Below, one piece after another: positions 9,489 through 18,389 of a stretch of DNA of 64,000 nucleotides. This DNA comes from Viridibacterium curvum (GTDB lineage: Bacteria; Pseudomonadota; Gammaproteobacteria; Burkholderiales; Rhodocyclaceae): NCBI RefSeq assembly GCF_039544165.1, contig NZ_BAABLD010000017.1, forward strand, positions 124,001-188,000, read 5' to 3'. Made by a program: the position numbers and the translations under genes. The notes under the pieces were generated by a model. The model had not been told where the DNA came from. It did no database searches and saw nothing but the letters and a program-made list of their open reading frames with translations. Numbering within the stretch: position 1 is the stretch's first letter; every line of letters begins with the position of its first letter.

Positions 9489-9998
9489 ATGGCAGCCCGA
9501 CCGGCGATTCTCCTGGGCCTTTGCCTGCTCTTTGCCCTGCACGCAGCGGACGCCGCCACAACCAGTACGAAAAAGAAAAACCGCAAACCGACACCTGCCA
9601 CCAAAGTAGCGCCCGCTGCGCCGCCCAAGAAACTGATCAGCAGCCTGAACCAGCTACCCGCAGACAAGCGCGCCGACCTGCAGGCAAGCAGTGAGTCGCC
9701 CCCGGCAGATGCCCCGGGCTTACTGGACGACGGCTGTAGTCGCACACGTGGCCGCATTACGCCTTGCCTTGGTATCGGCGAGCAAACGAAACGCAGCGAC
9801 GTCCTGTTCCGTTTCGAGCTCTCCCGTAGCGTCCCCGGCGCCCCCAAAAGCGCCCTTTTCGGTGCCTGCACCAAGACGGGTAGCGATGCCTGCGACACCA
9901 ATGCCGACCTGCAGAGTGACCAGGAAAAACTGGCCGACATGCTTAACCGTGGCAAGCGTGCCCCGCAAGCCAACGTGGGTATTGAACTGAAGTTCTGA
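9489..9998 (+). CDS. Hypothetical exported protein
   Basis: The 169-residue product has an N-terminal signal peptide (MAARPAILLGLCLLFALHAADA) followed by a Lys/Pro/Ala-rich low-complexity linker to about residue 55. The C-terminal part contains four cysteines (DDGCSRTRGRITPC and FGACTKTGSDAC), suitable for disulfides in the periplasm, and ends in VGIELKF. I recognise no family. The 6-nt spacing from the preceding barrel-like gene suggests a shared operon and related envelope location. Confidence 0.6.
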   Translation: MAARPAILLGLCLLFALHAADAATTSTKKKNRKPTPATKVAPAAPPKKLISSLNQLPADKRADLQASSESPPADAPGLLDDGCSRTRGRITPCLGIGEQTKRSDVLFRFELSRSVPGAPKSALFGACTKTGSDACDTNADLQSDQEKLADMLNRGKRAPQANVGIELKF

Positions 9999-10221
9999 GC
10001 CACGCACCGAAGTCTCCGTTCGCCGCCTGCAACCGCCCGCGAAGCCACAAGTCCTCACACCCAGATTCTTCTGCACTGCGAATAGCCTGTTCCCGGTAAC
10101 TCGTGCGATTATTGCGCGCTGTTATTCCGAAAATATCGCCTTTAGGCCATTTTCGATGGACTGATAACGGTCACATCGTTGCGGACAGCATAAAAACAAG
10201 GTTTCAATGGAGGAGAGTCAG

Positions 10222-10968
10222 ATGTCCCATTCCGTTCCGTCCCGTCTCAACGGGGCAGTATCCCTTGCTGGCTTGGCGCTGGCCCTGTCGGCTTGCACCG
10301 TCAACCTCAATGTCCCGCCGGCCGTAGCATCGGCAAATGTCGTCACGTCGCCTGCACCTGCCCCGACCACCCCGGTGGCAACAGCAACCCCTGTCAAACC
10401 TGTGGCGACACCGGCTGCTACAGCGCCGGCCTCAGCAAACGGCGCAAGCACGTCCCTGACAGCGACAACCTGGAGCGAGCAGTTCTCGGCGCGAGACAGC
10501 ACGTTCTTCCTGACCCCCGCCTACGCCGCCATCCCGACCGACAGCAGCAAACCTCTCTATGCCACACCCTCTCCCGGAAGCCTGCGTGTGGCCGATGGCG
10601 CGCTTACGCTCTCCAACGCCCGGTTCACGGTTGGCGCTCTGGGCTCCACACCTACCTCGTCAGCAACCCCCGGCGGCGTATTCAACATGGTCGGCAAGAC
10701 CTGTGCTCTGACGCTCAACGTTCGCAGCGTGTCCGGCACAGGCAATTTCTACGTATATGTCGACAACAACACGACCTCGCAGGACAACTCCCCCCATGGC
10801 AAGGTGTCTCGCGTCGTCAACGTTGGTGCGAGCTCGCTGACCGAGGGCCAGAACATCTTCAAATGGTCCATCCCCAAGGCTAGCTTCACGGGGGAGTCCT
10901 TCATGCAGATCCGTGCCGACTCCGCCTCAACTGTCGTCATCGACAGCGCCAACCTCAGCTGCGTCTGA
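10222..10968 (+). CDS. Putative lipoprotein with beta-sandwich-like C-terminus
   Basis: The ATG at 10222 is preferred because GGAGGAG lies 6 nt upstream; an ATG at 10207 overlaps that ribosome site. The 248-residue product has a lipoprotein signal ending LALALSAC, a long Pro/Ala/Thr linker (about residues 30-75) and a C-terminal domain of about 160 residues with repeated short beta-strand patterns (GNFYVYVDNN, QNIFKWSIPK, FMQIRADSASTVVIDSANLSC). It resembles non-catalytic carbohydrate-binding sandwiches in style only; no family is recognised. It precedes the pectate lyase gene but is separated from it by a strong terminator, so it forms its own transcription unit. Confidence 0.6.
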   Translation: MSHSVPSRLNGAVSLAGLALALSACTVNLNVPPAVASANVVTSPAPAPTTPVATATPVKPVATPAATAPASANGASTSLTATTWSEQFSARDSTFFLTPAYAAIPTDSSKPLYATPSPGSLRVADGALTLSNARFTVGALGSTPTSSATPGGVFNMVGKTCALTLNVRSVSGTGNFYVYVDNNTTSQDNSPHGKVSRVVNVGASSLTEGQNIFKWSIPKASFTGESFMQIRADSASTVVIDSANLSCV

Positions 10969-10999
10969 GTTCCGACTGCTGATTTGCGCCTGACCTGCC

Positions 11000-11027
11000 G
11001 CGCACCCCGGTCGGGGTGCGCCCTTTC
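11000..11027 (+). terminator. Intrinsic terminator after the lipoprotein gene
   Basis: A perfect 9-bp GC stem (GCGCACCCC / GGGGTGCGC) with loop GGTC is followed by CCTTTCATTT. It sits 31 nt after the lipoprotein stop and ahead of the pectate lyase start. Confidence 0.85.
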
Positions 11028-11049
11028 ATTTGCCGACTGCCCCATATCC

Positions 11050-12435
11050 ATGCCGCTTCGCGCCCTCAACGTTATCGCTGTCAGCGTCCTGCTGGCCTTT
11101 GCCCACAACGCCCACGCCCTGCCTGCCTTTCCGGGCGCAGAAGGCTTCGGTGCCGCCACCCCCGGTGGTCGTGGCGGCCAGGTGTTTACAGTCACGACGC
11201 TGGAAGACAGTGGCGAAGGCAGTCTGCGCGCGGCTATCGAGGCGAACGGCCCACGCATGGTGGTGTTCGCCGTCAGCGGCACCATTGCGCTGCGCTCGCC
11301 CCTGACCATCAGGAATCCCAACATCACCATCGCCGGGCAGACCGCACCGGGGGGCGGCATCACCTTGCGCGACCACTCCCTTCGCATTGATGCGCAGGAC
11401 GTGGTAATCCGCTACATCCGATCGCGTCTGGGCAGCACCACCAAATCTGAAGACGATGCGATCAGCATCCGCGACGGCGCACGCAATGTGATCCTCGACC
11501 ACGTCACCGCAACCTGGTCCACCGACGAAGCGCTGTCCCCCTCCGGTGATATCCAGAACGTCACCATCCAGTGGTGCCTGATCGCCGAGAGCCTCAACAA
11601 GAGCGTGCATCTGAAGGGCGCGCATGGCTACGGTAGCCTGCTGCGCGCCACCGGCGGCGTCTCGCTCCATCACAACGTGTGGGCCTTCCACCGTGGCCGC
11701 AATCCGCGCTTCGGTGACAACTACGGTCGCAACAGCGAACCGGCGATCTACGACTTCCGCAACAACATCGTTGCCTCCTGGGGCGACTATGCCTCGGGCA
11801 CCAACGACGGCAGCATGCGTATCAACTACGTCGACAACATCATCCGCCCGGCCGCCTTCAGCTCGACGGTCGAACCAATTGTGATGACGGACAAGGGCAG
11901 CGAAGATACGAAGCTCTACATCGCGGGAAACCTCGTACCGGGCAACGCAGCCTGGACGGGGGACAACAACAAGCTCGCAGCCTGGGGAGCTCCGCCGAAA
12001 ACCCTGTCGACTGCCCCAGGCAAGTTCCTGTTGATGTCCGAACCCTTTGCGACTCCGCGCGTCACCACCTGGCCCACGAGCGAACTGATGGAGCGCGTGC
12101 TGGACAAGGTCGGCGCCAGTTTCCCCCTGCGCGACAGCGTCGATGCCCGCATCGTCAAACAAGTGGCCGACAACACTGGCAAACTCATCGACTCACAGGA
12201 CGACGTTGGTGGCTGGCCTGTCCTGCCCTCGCCGCCGGCTCCAGTCGACAGCGACGGCGACGGCATTCCCGACACCTGGGAACGGGCCAACGGCTTGAAC
12301 CCCAGGGACGGCAAGGATGGCGCCCTCCCGGGCAAGGATCAAAGCGGCTACACCAACCTCGAGATCTACCTCAACGCCTTGCTGCAAGCGGCTGAAGCGC
12401 CGAAAACCGGTCGCCCGAAGAGGCCCGCCAACTAG
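11050..12435 (+). CDS. Pectate lyase family protein (PL1-like right-handed beta-helix)
   Basis: The ATG at 11050 gives 461 residues beginning with a Sec signal (PLRALNVIAVSVLLAFAHNAHA). The mature protein starts LPAFPGAEGFGAATPGGRGG, a hallmark of secreted pectate lyases of the PL1 group that cleave polygalacturonate by beta-elimination. The helix core includes ITIAGQTAPGGG, DVVIRYIRSRLG and the NVILDHVTATWSTDE motif. Near the C-terminus DSDGDGIPDTWERANGLNP is a calcium-binding loop of the thrombospondin type 3/EF-like kind, common in this family. A more upstream in-frame start would overlap the terminator and lack a signal peptide. Its products would feed the KduI/KduD pathway encoded at 60.5-63.4 kb. 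Confidence 0.88.
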   Translation: MPLRALNVIAVSVLLAFAHNAHALPAFPGAEGFGAATPGGRGGQVFTVTTLEDSGEGSLRAAIEANGPRMVVFAVSGTIALRSPLTIRNPNITIAGQTAPGGGITLRDHSLRIDAQDVVIRYIRSRLGSTTKSEDDAISIRDGARNVILDHVTATWSTDEALSPSGDIQNVTIQWCLIAESLNKSVHLKGAHGYGSLLRATGGVSLHHNVWAFHRGRNPRFGDNYGRNSEPAIYDFRNNIVASWGDYASGTNDGSMRINYVDNIIRPAAFSSTVEPIVMTDKGSEDTKLYIAGNLVPGNAAWTGDNNKLAAWGAPPKTLSTAPGKFLLMSEPFATPRVTTWPTSELMERVLDKVGASFPLRDSVDARIVKQVADNTGKLIDSQDDVGGWPVLPSPPAPVDSDGDGIPDTWERANGLNPRDGKDGALPGKDQSGYTNLEIYLNALLQAAEAPKTGRPKRPAN

Positions 12436-12465
12436 GCTGTATGCGGCTGGCAGAGCTGCCGGGGG

Positions 12466-12474
12466 TGCTACAAT
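12466..12474 (+). promoter_or_regulatory. Candidate extended -10 promoter for the eight-gene biosynthetic locus
   Basis: TGCTACAAT matches an extended -10 (TGn plus TACAAT) and ends 28 nt before the GTG start of the darA-like gene. No clear -35 is present, which is common for extended -10 promoters. It lies in the short gap after the pectate lyase. Confidence 0.45.
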
Positions 12475-12502
12475 CCGGCACTCCTTCCAGCAGCCCTGTC
12501 TC

Positions 12503-13480
12503 GTGAGCATCCAGCCGACTGCCGATGACGTCCGCAAGAAAGTCCTGGTCGTCATGTACTCGCAGACCGGGCAGCTGTCGCGCATCGTCGAGCGCATGCT
12601 CGAAGCCCTGCGCGACGATCCGCGCATAGCGCTGCAAGTCGAAACGCTGCATCCCGCGACACCGTTCCCGTTCCCGTGGTCGCTGCGCCGTTTTTTCGAC
12701 ACCTTCCCTGAATCTGCCCTGCTCAAGCCCGCGCCCATCGCACCGCTTGCGCTGACGGGTGACGAGCGCTTCGACCTCATCATCCTGCCCTGGCAAGTCT
12801 GGTTCCTCGCTCCCAGCCAGCCCATGACAGCCTTCCTGCAGCACCCGGCGGCGCAGCGCGTGCTGCGTGACACACCGGTCGTCAGCGTCATCGCCTGCCG
12901 CAACATGTGGATCATGGCGCATGAGAAGTTCAAGGGACTACTGGCTGCCGCTGGGGCACGCCTCATCGACAACGTCGTCTTCACTGACCGCGCGCCGACA
13001 CTCGCCACCCTGCTGACCACGCCGCTATGGATGCTGACCGGCCGCCGCGATGTGCTGCGCAGCCTGCCACCGGCCGGCATCAGCGATGCTGATATCGCAG
13101 ATGCCGCGCGCTTCGGCCCGGTCCTGCGTGACGCCTTGGCAAGCAACCTCGAACGCGGCACGGCCCCCTTGCTGACTGGGCTGGCCGCCGTCGAAGTCAA
13201 TCCGCATCTGATGACCAGCGAGAAAGCCGGTACGCGCAGCTTCTTCCTGTGGGGCAAACTGCTTCACACCGCCGGCCCGGCCGGATCGCCGCAGCGCATG
13301 CCGCTCTTGGTACTCTATGCGGTCTTTCTGGTGGCGTTGATCATCACCGTCGTCCCCGTCAGCCTGTTGCTGCAGCGCGCACTGCGTCCGCTGTTGGCCA
13401 AGCGGCTGGCGCGTATCAAGGAACACTACGAACAACCTTCCGGCTCCGGCACGGAACGGCTTTCCCGACATGAGCGTTGA
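12503..13480 (+). CDS. darA: DarA-like dialkylresorcinol biosynthesis enzyme (flavodoxin fold)
   Basis: The 325-residue product starts at a GTG (12503), because a longer frame would overlap the pectate lyase and lacks conserved residues. KVLVVMYSQTGQLSRIVE near the N-terminus is a flavodoxin-type phosphate loop, followed by PFPFPWSLRRFFDTFPES, DLIILPWQVWFLAPSQPMTAFLQ and ACRNMWIMAHEKFK, all typical of the family named DarA in dialkylresorcinol clusters. DarA/StlC-type proteins act with a DarB/StlD ketosynthase and are linked to ring aromatisation of cyclohexanediones. A single TM helix near the C-terminus (LLVLYAVFLVALIITVVPVSL) suggests membrane attachment. It overlaps the next gene by 11 nt. 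Confidence 0.8.
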   Translation: MSIQPTADDVRKKVLVVMYSQTGQLSRIVERMLEALRDDPRIALQVETLHPATPFPFPWSLRRFFDTFPESALLKPAPIAPLALTGDERFDLIILPWQVWFLAPSQPMTAFLQHPAAQRVLRDTPVVSVIACRNMWIMAHEKFKGLLAAAGARLIDNVVFTDRAPTLATLLTTPLWMLTGRRDVLRSLPPAGISDADIADAARFGPVLRDALASNLERGTAPLLTGLAAVEVNPHLMTSEKAGTRSFFLWGKLLHTAGPAGSPQRMPLLVLYAVFLVALIITVVPVSLLLQRALRPLLAKRLARIKEHYEQPSGSGTERLSRHER

Positions 13481-14606
13481 AGTTTTCATCACCCGCACCG
13501 CAGCAGCCCTGCCCAACGAGCCCGTCGATAACGAGTCCATCGAGACCGTACTGGGCATGGTGGGCGGCAAGCCCTCGCGCGCGCGCAGGCTGATCCTGCG
13601 CAGTAATGGCATCCAGACGCGCTACTACGCACTGGACCGCAATACCGGCAAGCAGAATATGAGCAACGCGCAGCTCACCGCGCAGGCCATCCGCGCGCTC
13701 GGCGACGACATCTCGCATGTCGAATGTCTTGCCACCGGCACCGCCATGCCCGACCAGATGATGCCCAACCATGCCGTCATGGTGCATGGAGAGCTCGGCT
13801 GGCCACGCCTCGAAGCCGTCTCCTTCGCCGGCATCTGCCTGGCTGGCACTGCTGCACTCAAGCACGCCTGGCTGGACGTGAAGAGCGGCGAGGCAAAACG
13901 TGCCATCGCCACGGGCTCCGAAGTGGCCTCGCCCGGCCTGCGTGGCGAATTCTTCGATGCCGAAACCGATCACCAGATCCGCGCACTGGAAGCCGAGCCA
14001 CAGATAGCGTTCGAGAAGGACTTCCTGCGCTGGATGCTGTCCGATGGCGCCGGCGCCGTGCTGCTCGAAAACCAGCCGCGCGCGCCACTGAGCCTGCGTA
14101 TCGACTGGATCGACCTCTCGTCTGCCGCGCACGAACTGCCGCCCTGCATGTACGTGGGCGCCGACAAGGATGCCGATGGCACCTTTCGCGGTTGGCTCAG
14201 CTACAGCGCACAGGAATGGGCTGACAAGTCGATCTTCTCGATCAAGCAGGACGTCAAGCTGCTCAATGAACACATCGTGCGCGCCACGCTCAAGGAGCCG
14301 CTGCTGGCCGTCATCGCCAAGCGCGACCTCAAGGCCGACAAGATCGACTGGTTCCTTCCGCACCTCTCGTCGCTGTACTTCGCAGAGCCCGTCGAACAGG
14401 CGCTGCGTGACATCGGTTTGCCGATTCCGCGCGAGCGCTGGTTCACCAACCTCACGCGTTACGGCAACACCGGCTCGGCCTCGCCCTACATCATGCTCGA
14501 CGAACTCTTCCGCTCCGGCCGCATCCAGCGTGGCCAGCGCATCCTCATGTTCGTGCCCGAGAGCGGCCGCTTCTCCAGCGGTTTCGTGATGCTCACAGCC
14601 GTCTGA
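13470..14606 (+). CDS. darB: DarB/StlD-family beta-ketosynthase (KAS III-like)
   Basis: This 378-residue thiolase-fold condensing enzyme has the expected triad: Cys123 in SFAGICLAG, His298 in WFLPHLSSLYF and Asn333 in RYGNTGSASPY. In studied systems DarB/StlD joins a beta-ketoacyl thioester with a second acyl thioester and closes the ring to give a 1,3-cyclohexanedione, later aromatised to a resorcinol. It is larger than housekeeping FabH (about 320 residues), in keeping with the DarB group. It starts inside the end of darA, and the next gene begins 1 nt after its stop, so expression is coupled. Confidence 0.85.
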   Translation: MSVEVFITRTAAALPNEPVDNESIETVLGMVGGKPSRARRLILRSNGIQTRYYALDRNTGKQNMSNAQLTAQAIRALGDDISHVECLATGTAMPDQMMPNHAVMVHGELGWPRLEAVSFAGICLAGTAALKHAWLDVKSGEAKRAIATGSEVASPGLRGEFFDAETDHQIRALEAEPQIAFEKDFLRWMLSDGAGAVLLENQPRAPLSLRIDWIDLSSAAHELPPCMYVGADKDADGTFRGWLSYSAQEWADKSIFSIKQDVKLLNEHIVRATLKEPLLAVIAKRDLKADKIDWFLPHLSSLYFAEPVEQALRDIGLPIPRERWFTNLTRYGNTGSASPYIMLDELFRSGRIQRGQRILMFVPESGRFSSGFVMLTAV

Positions 14607-14607
14607 G

Positions 14608-15003
14608 ATGCGTATCGATGAGGTACCGCAGGACGACAACCCCAGCCTCGGCGGTTATCGCCGCGCCGTTTATGCGCGCGATGCGGATGGCCGCATGGTG
14701 CTCGCCGCCAGCACGGGCTGGGAGGTCGAAGAGATCACCAACCAGGACGCCGTCGAGCAGCTCAATGCCCTGGCCAACGAAACCCGTACGCGTGTTGAAG
14801 CTGGTCTGACATCACCACTGGAATACTGGATGCACGTACGACGCATGGATCTCACCCTGCTCGCTCAGAACGCCGGCCTGTGGCGCTGGCGCGTGCGTCG
14901 CCACTTCAAGCCGCAACGCTTCGCCGCCCTGTCGCCAGCCATGCTCGAACGCTACGCCAGCGCACTGAACATTCCCGTCGCACAACTGGTGCGCCTGCCA
15001 TGA
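14608..15003 (+). CDS. Small hypothetical protein in the darA/darB locus (HTH-like C-terminus)
   Basis: The protein has 131 residues and no signal or TM segment. The first half is charged and polar (EVPQDDNPSLGGYRRAVYARDADG). The C-terminal half (MDLTLLAQNAGLWRWRVRRHFKP then LSPAMLERYASALNIPVAQL) follows the helix pattern of XRE/Cro-type helix-turn-helix domains, although the match is by eye. It could be a local regulator or an accessory protein of the pathway. It starts 1 nt after darB and its stop overlaps the next start as ATGA, so it is translated as part of the same operon. Confidence 0.6.
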   Translation: MRIDEVPQDDNPSLGGYRRAVYARDADGRMVLAASTGWEVEEITNQDAVEQLNALANETRTRVEAGLTSPLEYWMHVRRMDLTLLAQNAGLWRWRVRRHFKPQRFAALSPAMLERYASALNIPVAQLVRLP

Positions 15004-16010
15004 GCGCTCCTGCTCCGCAACAAACATTCCAGCATAGCCACGCTGCGCATTGCGAGAGCGGCGTCATCGGCAGCCTGTTGCGCCACCATGGCGCGAATGC
15101 CAGCGAGCCCATGGTGTTCGGCCTCTCTGCCGCACTGGCTTTTGCTTACCTGCCCTTCATCAAGGTAGGCGGCCTGCCGCTCGTGTCGTACCGCATGCCG
15201 CCGCGCGCCATCATCAAGGGCATCCGCCAGGCTTTCGCCATCCGCTTCCGTTTCGAGACTTTCCGCTCGGTCGAAGCTGGACAAGCACGCCTGGATGATC
15301 TGCTTGCGCAGGGCACCATCGTCGGCCTGCAGACCTCGGTGTTCTGGCTGCCCTACTTCCCGCAGGACATGCGTTTCCACTTCAACGCACACAACCTGCT
15401 CGTGTACGGCAAGGAGGGTGACGAGTACCTGATCTCTGACCCCATCGGCGATGTGCCCGTGCGCTGCGCGACAGCCGACCTCAACCGCGCGCGCTTCGCG
15501 AAGGGTGCATTGGCCCCAAAAGGCCTGCTTTACTACCCCGACAACACGCCACGCGCACAGGCCGATTGGCCCGCCGTGCAACGTGCGCTCAAGAAAACCT
15601 GCCGCGGCATGCTCGCCCCCTTCCCCCTCGTCGGCGTGCGCGGCATGCGACTGCTGGCGGGGCGCTTCGCAAAACTGGATGCCCAACACAGCAACACCGG
15701 GCACTTCATCGGCAACGTCATTCGCATGCAGGAAGAGATCGGCACCGGCGGCGGTGGCTTCCGCTTCCTGTATGCCGCCTTTCTGCAGGAAGCCGCGCAG
15801 TTCGCACCTGCCGAGAAGCGCACAGCCCTGGAAAACATGGCCGAACGCATGCTCGCCATCGGCGATGACTGGCGTGCCTTCGCACTCGCCGCAGCACGCA
15901 TGCTGCGCGGCCGTGACGCCATGAACCCGCAGCACATGGCCGATCTGCTGCGCGCGCAGGCCGACAGGGAAGAAGCCTTCTTCCGCGATCTGCGAAAGCT
16001 CGCCGCCTGA
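15000..16010 (+). CDS. BtrH N-terminal domain-containing protein
   Basis: The ATG at 15000 overlaps the preceding TGA (ATGA), giving 336 residues. The N-terminus has the BtrH_N pattern: HAAHCESGVIGSLLRHHG with a candidate nucleophile Cys18, then MVFGLSAALAFAYLPF, and later FNAHNLLVYGKEGDEYLISDP, which resembles the His/Asp region of papain-like C39 folds. BtrH of the butirosin pathway moves an acyl group from an acyl carrier protein to an amine, so here an acyl transfer from the locus ACP is a reasonable guess. The C-terminal half is helical with no recognised motif. Cytoplasmic by sequence. It overlaps the ABC ATPase start by 1 nt. Confidence 0.75.
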   Translation: MSAPAPQQTFQHSHAAHCESGVIGSLLRHHGANASEPMVFGLSAALAFAYLPFIKVGGLPLVSYRMPPRAIIKGIRQAFAIRFRFETFRSVEAGQARLDDLLAQGTIVGLQTSVFWLPYFPQDMRFHFNAHNLLVYGKEGDEYLISDPIGDVPVRCATADLNRARFAKGALAPKGLLYYPDNTPRAQADWPAVQRALKKTCRGMLAPFPLVGVRGMRLLAGRFAKLDAQHSNTGHFIGNVIRMQEEIGTGGGGFRFLYAAFLQEAAQFAPAEKRTALENMAERMLAIGDDWRAFALAAARMLRGRDAMNPQHMADLLRAQADREEAFFRDLRKLAA

Positions 16011-16933
16011 TGCTGGAACTGCGCGACCTCGCCCACCTCTACGCAGGCAGCCAGCGTGCTGCGCTCGATGGCGTCTCGCTCACCGCACGGCGTGGCGAAG
16101 TGCTGGGCCTGCTGGGTCCTAACGGCGCTGGCAAAACCACACTGATCTCGCACCTCGCCGGTCTGCTGCCGATCCAGCGAGGACAGATCCTCGTCGACGG
16201 TGCGGCACTCGATACCGCACGCCGGCAGCGCCCCACGCGCATTGCCATCGCACCACAGGAGTACGCTTTCTACCCCAGCCTCAGCGTACGCGAGAACCTC
16301 GAATGCTTCGCCGGCGTCTGTGGTCTGCGTGGCAGCAAGCGCGATGAACGTATCGCCAACTGCCTCGCCTTCGCCCAGCTCGAACGCTTCAGCGACAAGC
16401 GTGCCAGCCAGCTCTCCGGTGGTCTCAAGCGTCGCCTCAACCTCGCCATCGCCTTGCTGCCGGAACCCGAGCTGGTGCTTTTCGACGAGCCCACGGTCGG
16501 CGTTGACCCGCAATCGCGCGCTTTCATCATCGATGCAGTGAAGAGCCTCGCACGCAACGGCACGGCCGTGATCTACACGACGCATTACATGGAAGAAATC
16601 GAGGCCATAGCGGATCAGGTGGTGATCATGGATCACGGCAAGGTGCTGCGCGCCGGCACGCTCAGCGAGCTGATATCGCAAGGCGCGCCGCGTCTGCGTC
16701 TGCTGATCGGCAAGGACAGCGCAACAAGGCTCGCGAGCCAGCTTGAGGCAATGGGCGAATGCCATGCGGAAGGCGAATGCCTGGTCATCAGCCTCGCTGC
16801 CGGCACGACGCCCGAGCTGGCCATCAACCGTGTCGCCGCCAGCGGTGCGACGATCCGCGAGATCGACTACGGCCACTACAACCTTGAACATCTGTTCATG
16901 GCACTCACCCAACGCTCGTTGCGAGACGACTGA
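16010..16933 (+). CDS. ABC transporter ATP-binding protein
   Basis: The 307-residue ATPase shows Walker A GPNGAGKTT (about residues 37-45), a Q-loop in APQEYAFY, signature LSGGLKRRLN, Walker B LVLFDEPTVGVD and the switch His in YTTHYMEEIE. The C-terminal extension of about 80 residues is typical of exporters of the ABC-2 type (drug, polyketide or lipid export). It starts on the last base of the BtrH stop and is followed after 2 nt by its permease. In this setting it should energise export of the product of the darA/darB locus. Confidence 0.92.
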   Translation: MLELRDLAHLYAGSQRAALDGVSLTARRGEVLGLLGPNGAGKTTLISHLAGLLPIQRGQILVDGAALDTARRQRPTRIAIAPQEYAFYPSLSVRENLECFAGVCGLRGSKRDERIANCLAFAQLERFSDKRASQLSGGLKRRLNLAIALLPEPELVLFDEPTVGVDPQSRAFIIDAVKSLARNGTAVIYTTHYMEEIEAIADQVVIMDHGKVLRAGTLSELISQGAPRLRLLIGKDSATRLASQLEAMGECHAEGECLVISLAAGTTPELAINRVAASGATIREIDYGHYNLEHLFMALTQRSLRDD

Positions 16934-16935
16934 CG

Positions 16936-18114
16936 ATGCGCGCCACCATTCTCCTCGCCCTCGTTCGCAAGGAATTGCTGGCCCTTGGCCGCGACATGCA
17001 CGCGCTGGTGTCACTGTTCCTGATGCCCGTGCTGTTCATCATCATCATGTCGCTGGCGCTCAAGGACGTGTACAGCCCCAAGATCGGCAACCTGCCCTAT
17101 GCCATCGACCAGCAGGATCAGGGCGAGCTCGGCAGCGCCTTCACGCAGCGCTGGACGAAAGTGCGCGGCACACCGCAAGCCTCACCCGCCACACGCGATG
17201 CGGCCATAGAACAGCTTCGCCAGGGCAAGCTGCGCTATCTCATCGTCATCGAGAGGGGCTTCTCGGAAGATCTCGCTTCACCACAGACACCCAAGGCCGT
17301 GCGCGCACGCGTGATCGCCGACCCGGCACTCGAATACAGCATCTTCCGTGGCACAGAGGCCGAGCTTGCTGCGATGGTCGGTGAGTTGCGCGCCGAAGCA
17401 CTGCAAGAGCGCTTCACCGGCATCAGCCGAGAAGGTGGTCAATCGATCCGTCTGCTGGTTGCAGCCGAACGACTGGCCTTCGGTGGTCGCCCCACGGCAG
17501 TCCAGCAAAACGTGCCGGCCTGGCTGGTCTTCGGCATGTTCTTCGTGCTCAGCGCCATCGCCAGCCTGCTGGTGCAGGAGCACGACAACGGCACCCTGTC
17601 ACGCCTCATCAGCCTCGGCGTCTCACCACTTACCCAACTTGCGGCCAAGGGACTGCCCTACCTTGGCGTCAATGCGCTGCAAGCCGCGCTGATGCTGGCG
17701 GTAGGTGTATGGGCAATGCCGCTGTTCGGCAGCGACGGTTTGTCACTCGCCGGCATCAACTGGCTCGCGCTCATCGTCATGATCACTGCGATCAGTCTCG
17801 CAGCCATCGGCATGGCCTTGGCCCTCGCCAGCCTCATGAAGACCCACGCGCAAGCCAGCACCATCGGCCCTGTCGTCAACGTGCTGCTGGCCGCCATTGG
17901 CGGCGTCATGGTGCCGCGCTTCATCATGCCGCCCTTCATGCAGGACATCGCCGCGCTGTCGCCCATGAACTGGGCGCTGGAAGGCCTGCTCGCCGTGATA
18001 CTGCGTCACGCCAGCGTCGCCGAGATCGGCGGCGACATTCTGCGCCTCGCTCTCTTCGGAGTTGTCATGCTGGCGCTGGCGACCTTCCTCTTCTCGCGAC
18101 GGACTCGCGCATGA
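16936..18114 (+). CDS. ABC-2 type transporter permease
   Basis: The 392-residue inner-membrane protein has one N-terminal TM helix (LVSLFLMPVLFIIIMSLAL), a large periplasmic loop of roughly 140 residues, and a C-terminal block of about five TM helices (LVFGMFFVLSAIASLLVQ through LALFGVVMLALATFLFS). The sequence QEHDNGTLSRLISLGVSPL between helices is the usual cytoplasmic coupling region of ABC-2 permeases. It pairs with the ATPase just upstream, and its stop overlaps the start of the acyl carrier protein gene (ATGA). Confidence 0.9.
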   Translation: MRATILLALVRKELLALGRDMHALVSLFLMPVLFIIIMSLALKDVYSPKIGNLPYAIDQQDQGELGSAFTQRWTKVRGTPQASPATRDAAIEQLRQGKLRYLIVIERGFSEDLASPQTPKAVRARVIADPALEYSIFRGTEAELAAMVGELRAEALQERFTGISREGGQSIRLLVAAERLAFGGRPTAVQQNVPAWLVFGMFFVLSAIASLLVQEHDNGTLSRLISLGVSPLTQLAAKGLPYLGVNALQAALMLAVGVWAMPLFGSDGLSLAGINWLALIVMITAISLAAIGMALALASLMKTHAQASTIGPVVNVLLAAIGGVMVPRFIMPPFMQDIAALSPMNWALEGLLAVILRHASVAEIGGDILRLALFGVVMLALATFLFSRRTRA

Positions 18115-18389
18115 TCGACGAACTGACTTCCCTGCGCGAAGCCCTGCGCGTGCTGGTGCTGGACGCCAGCGAAAAGAGCGAACCCGAAGGTGGCCTCGCG
18201 CCCGATGAGATCCTCTTCAGCAGCGAGTCGCGCCTGCAGCTCGATTCACTCGACGCACTGCAGATCTCGATGGCGATCCAGAAACGTTTCGGTATCCGCA
18301 TCACCGACAGCAAGGAAACGCGCCGCGCGCTCGCCACGCTGCAGGATATGGCCGAGTATCTGCACACCAAAGGCGCACGTGTGCCATGA
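18111..18389 (+). CDS. Acyl carrier protein (phosphopantetheine-binding)
   Basis: The 92-residue acidic helical protein starts at an ATG overlapping the permease stop. The motif LQLDSLDALQI carries the serine that takes the 4'-phosphopantetheine arm. It is a dedicated carrier distinct from housekeeping AcpP (the DSL context differs from the usual GADSLD). It sits between the exporter and an atypical ketosynthase, as DarC-type carriers do in resorcinol pathways. No phosphopantetheinyl transferase is encoded nearby, so a general one must load it. Confidence 0.88.
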   Translation: MIDELTSLREALRVLVLDASEKSEPEGGLAPDEILFSSESRLQLDSLDALQISMAIQKRFGIRITDSKETRRALATLQDMAEYLHTKGARVP

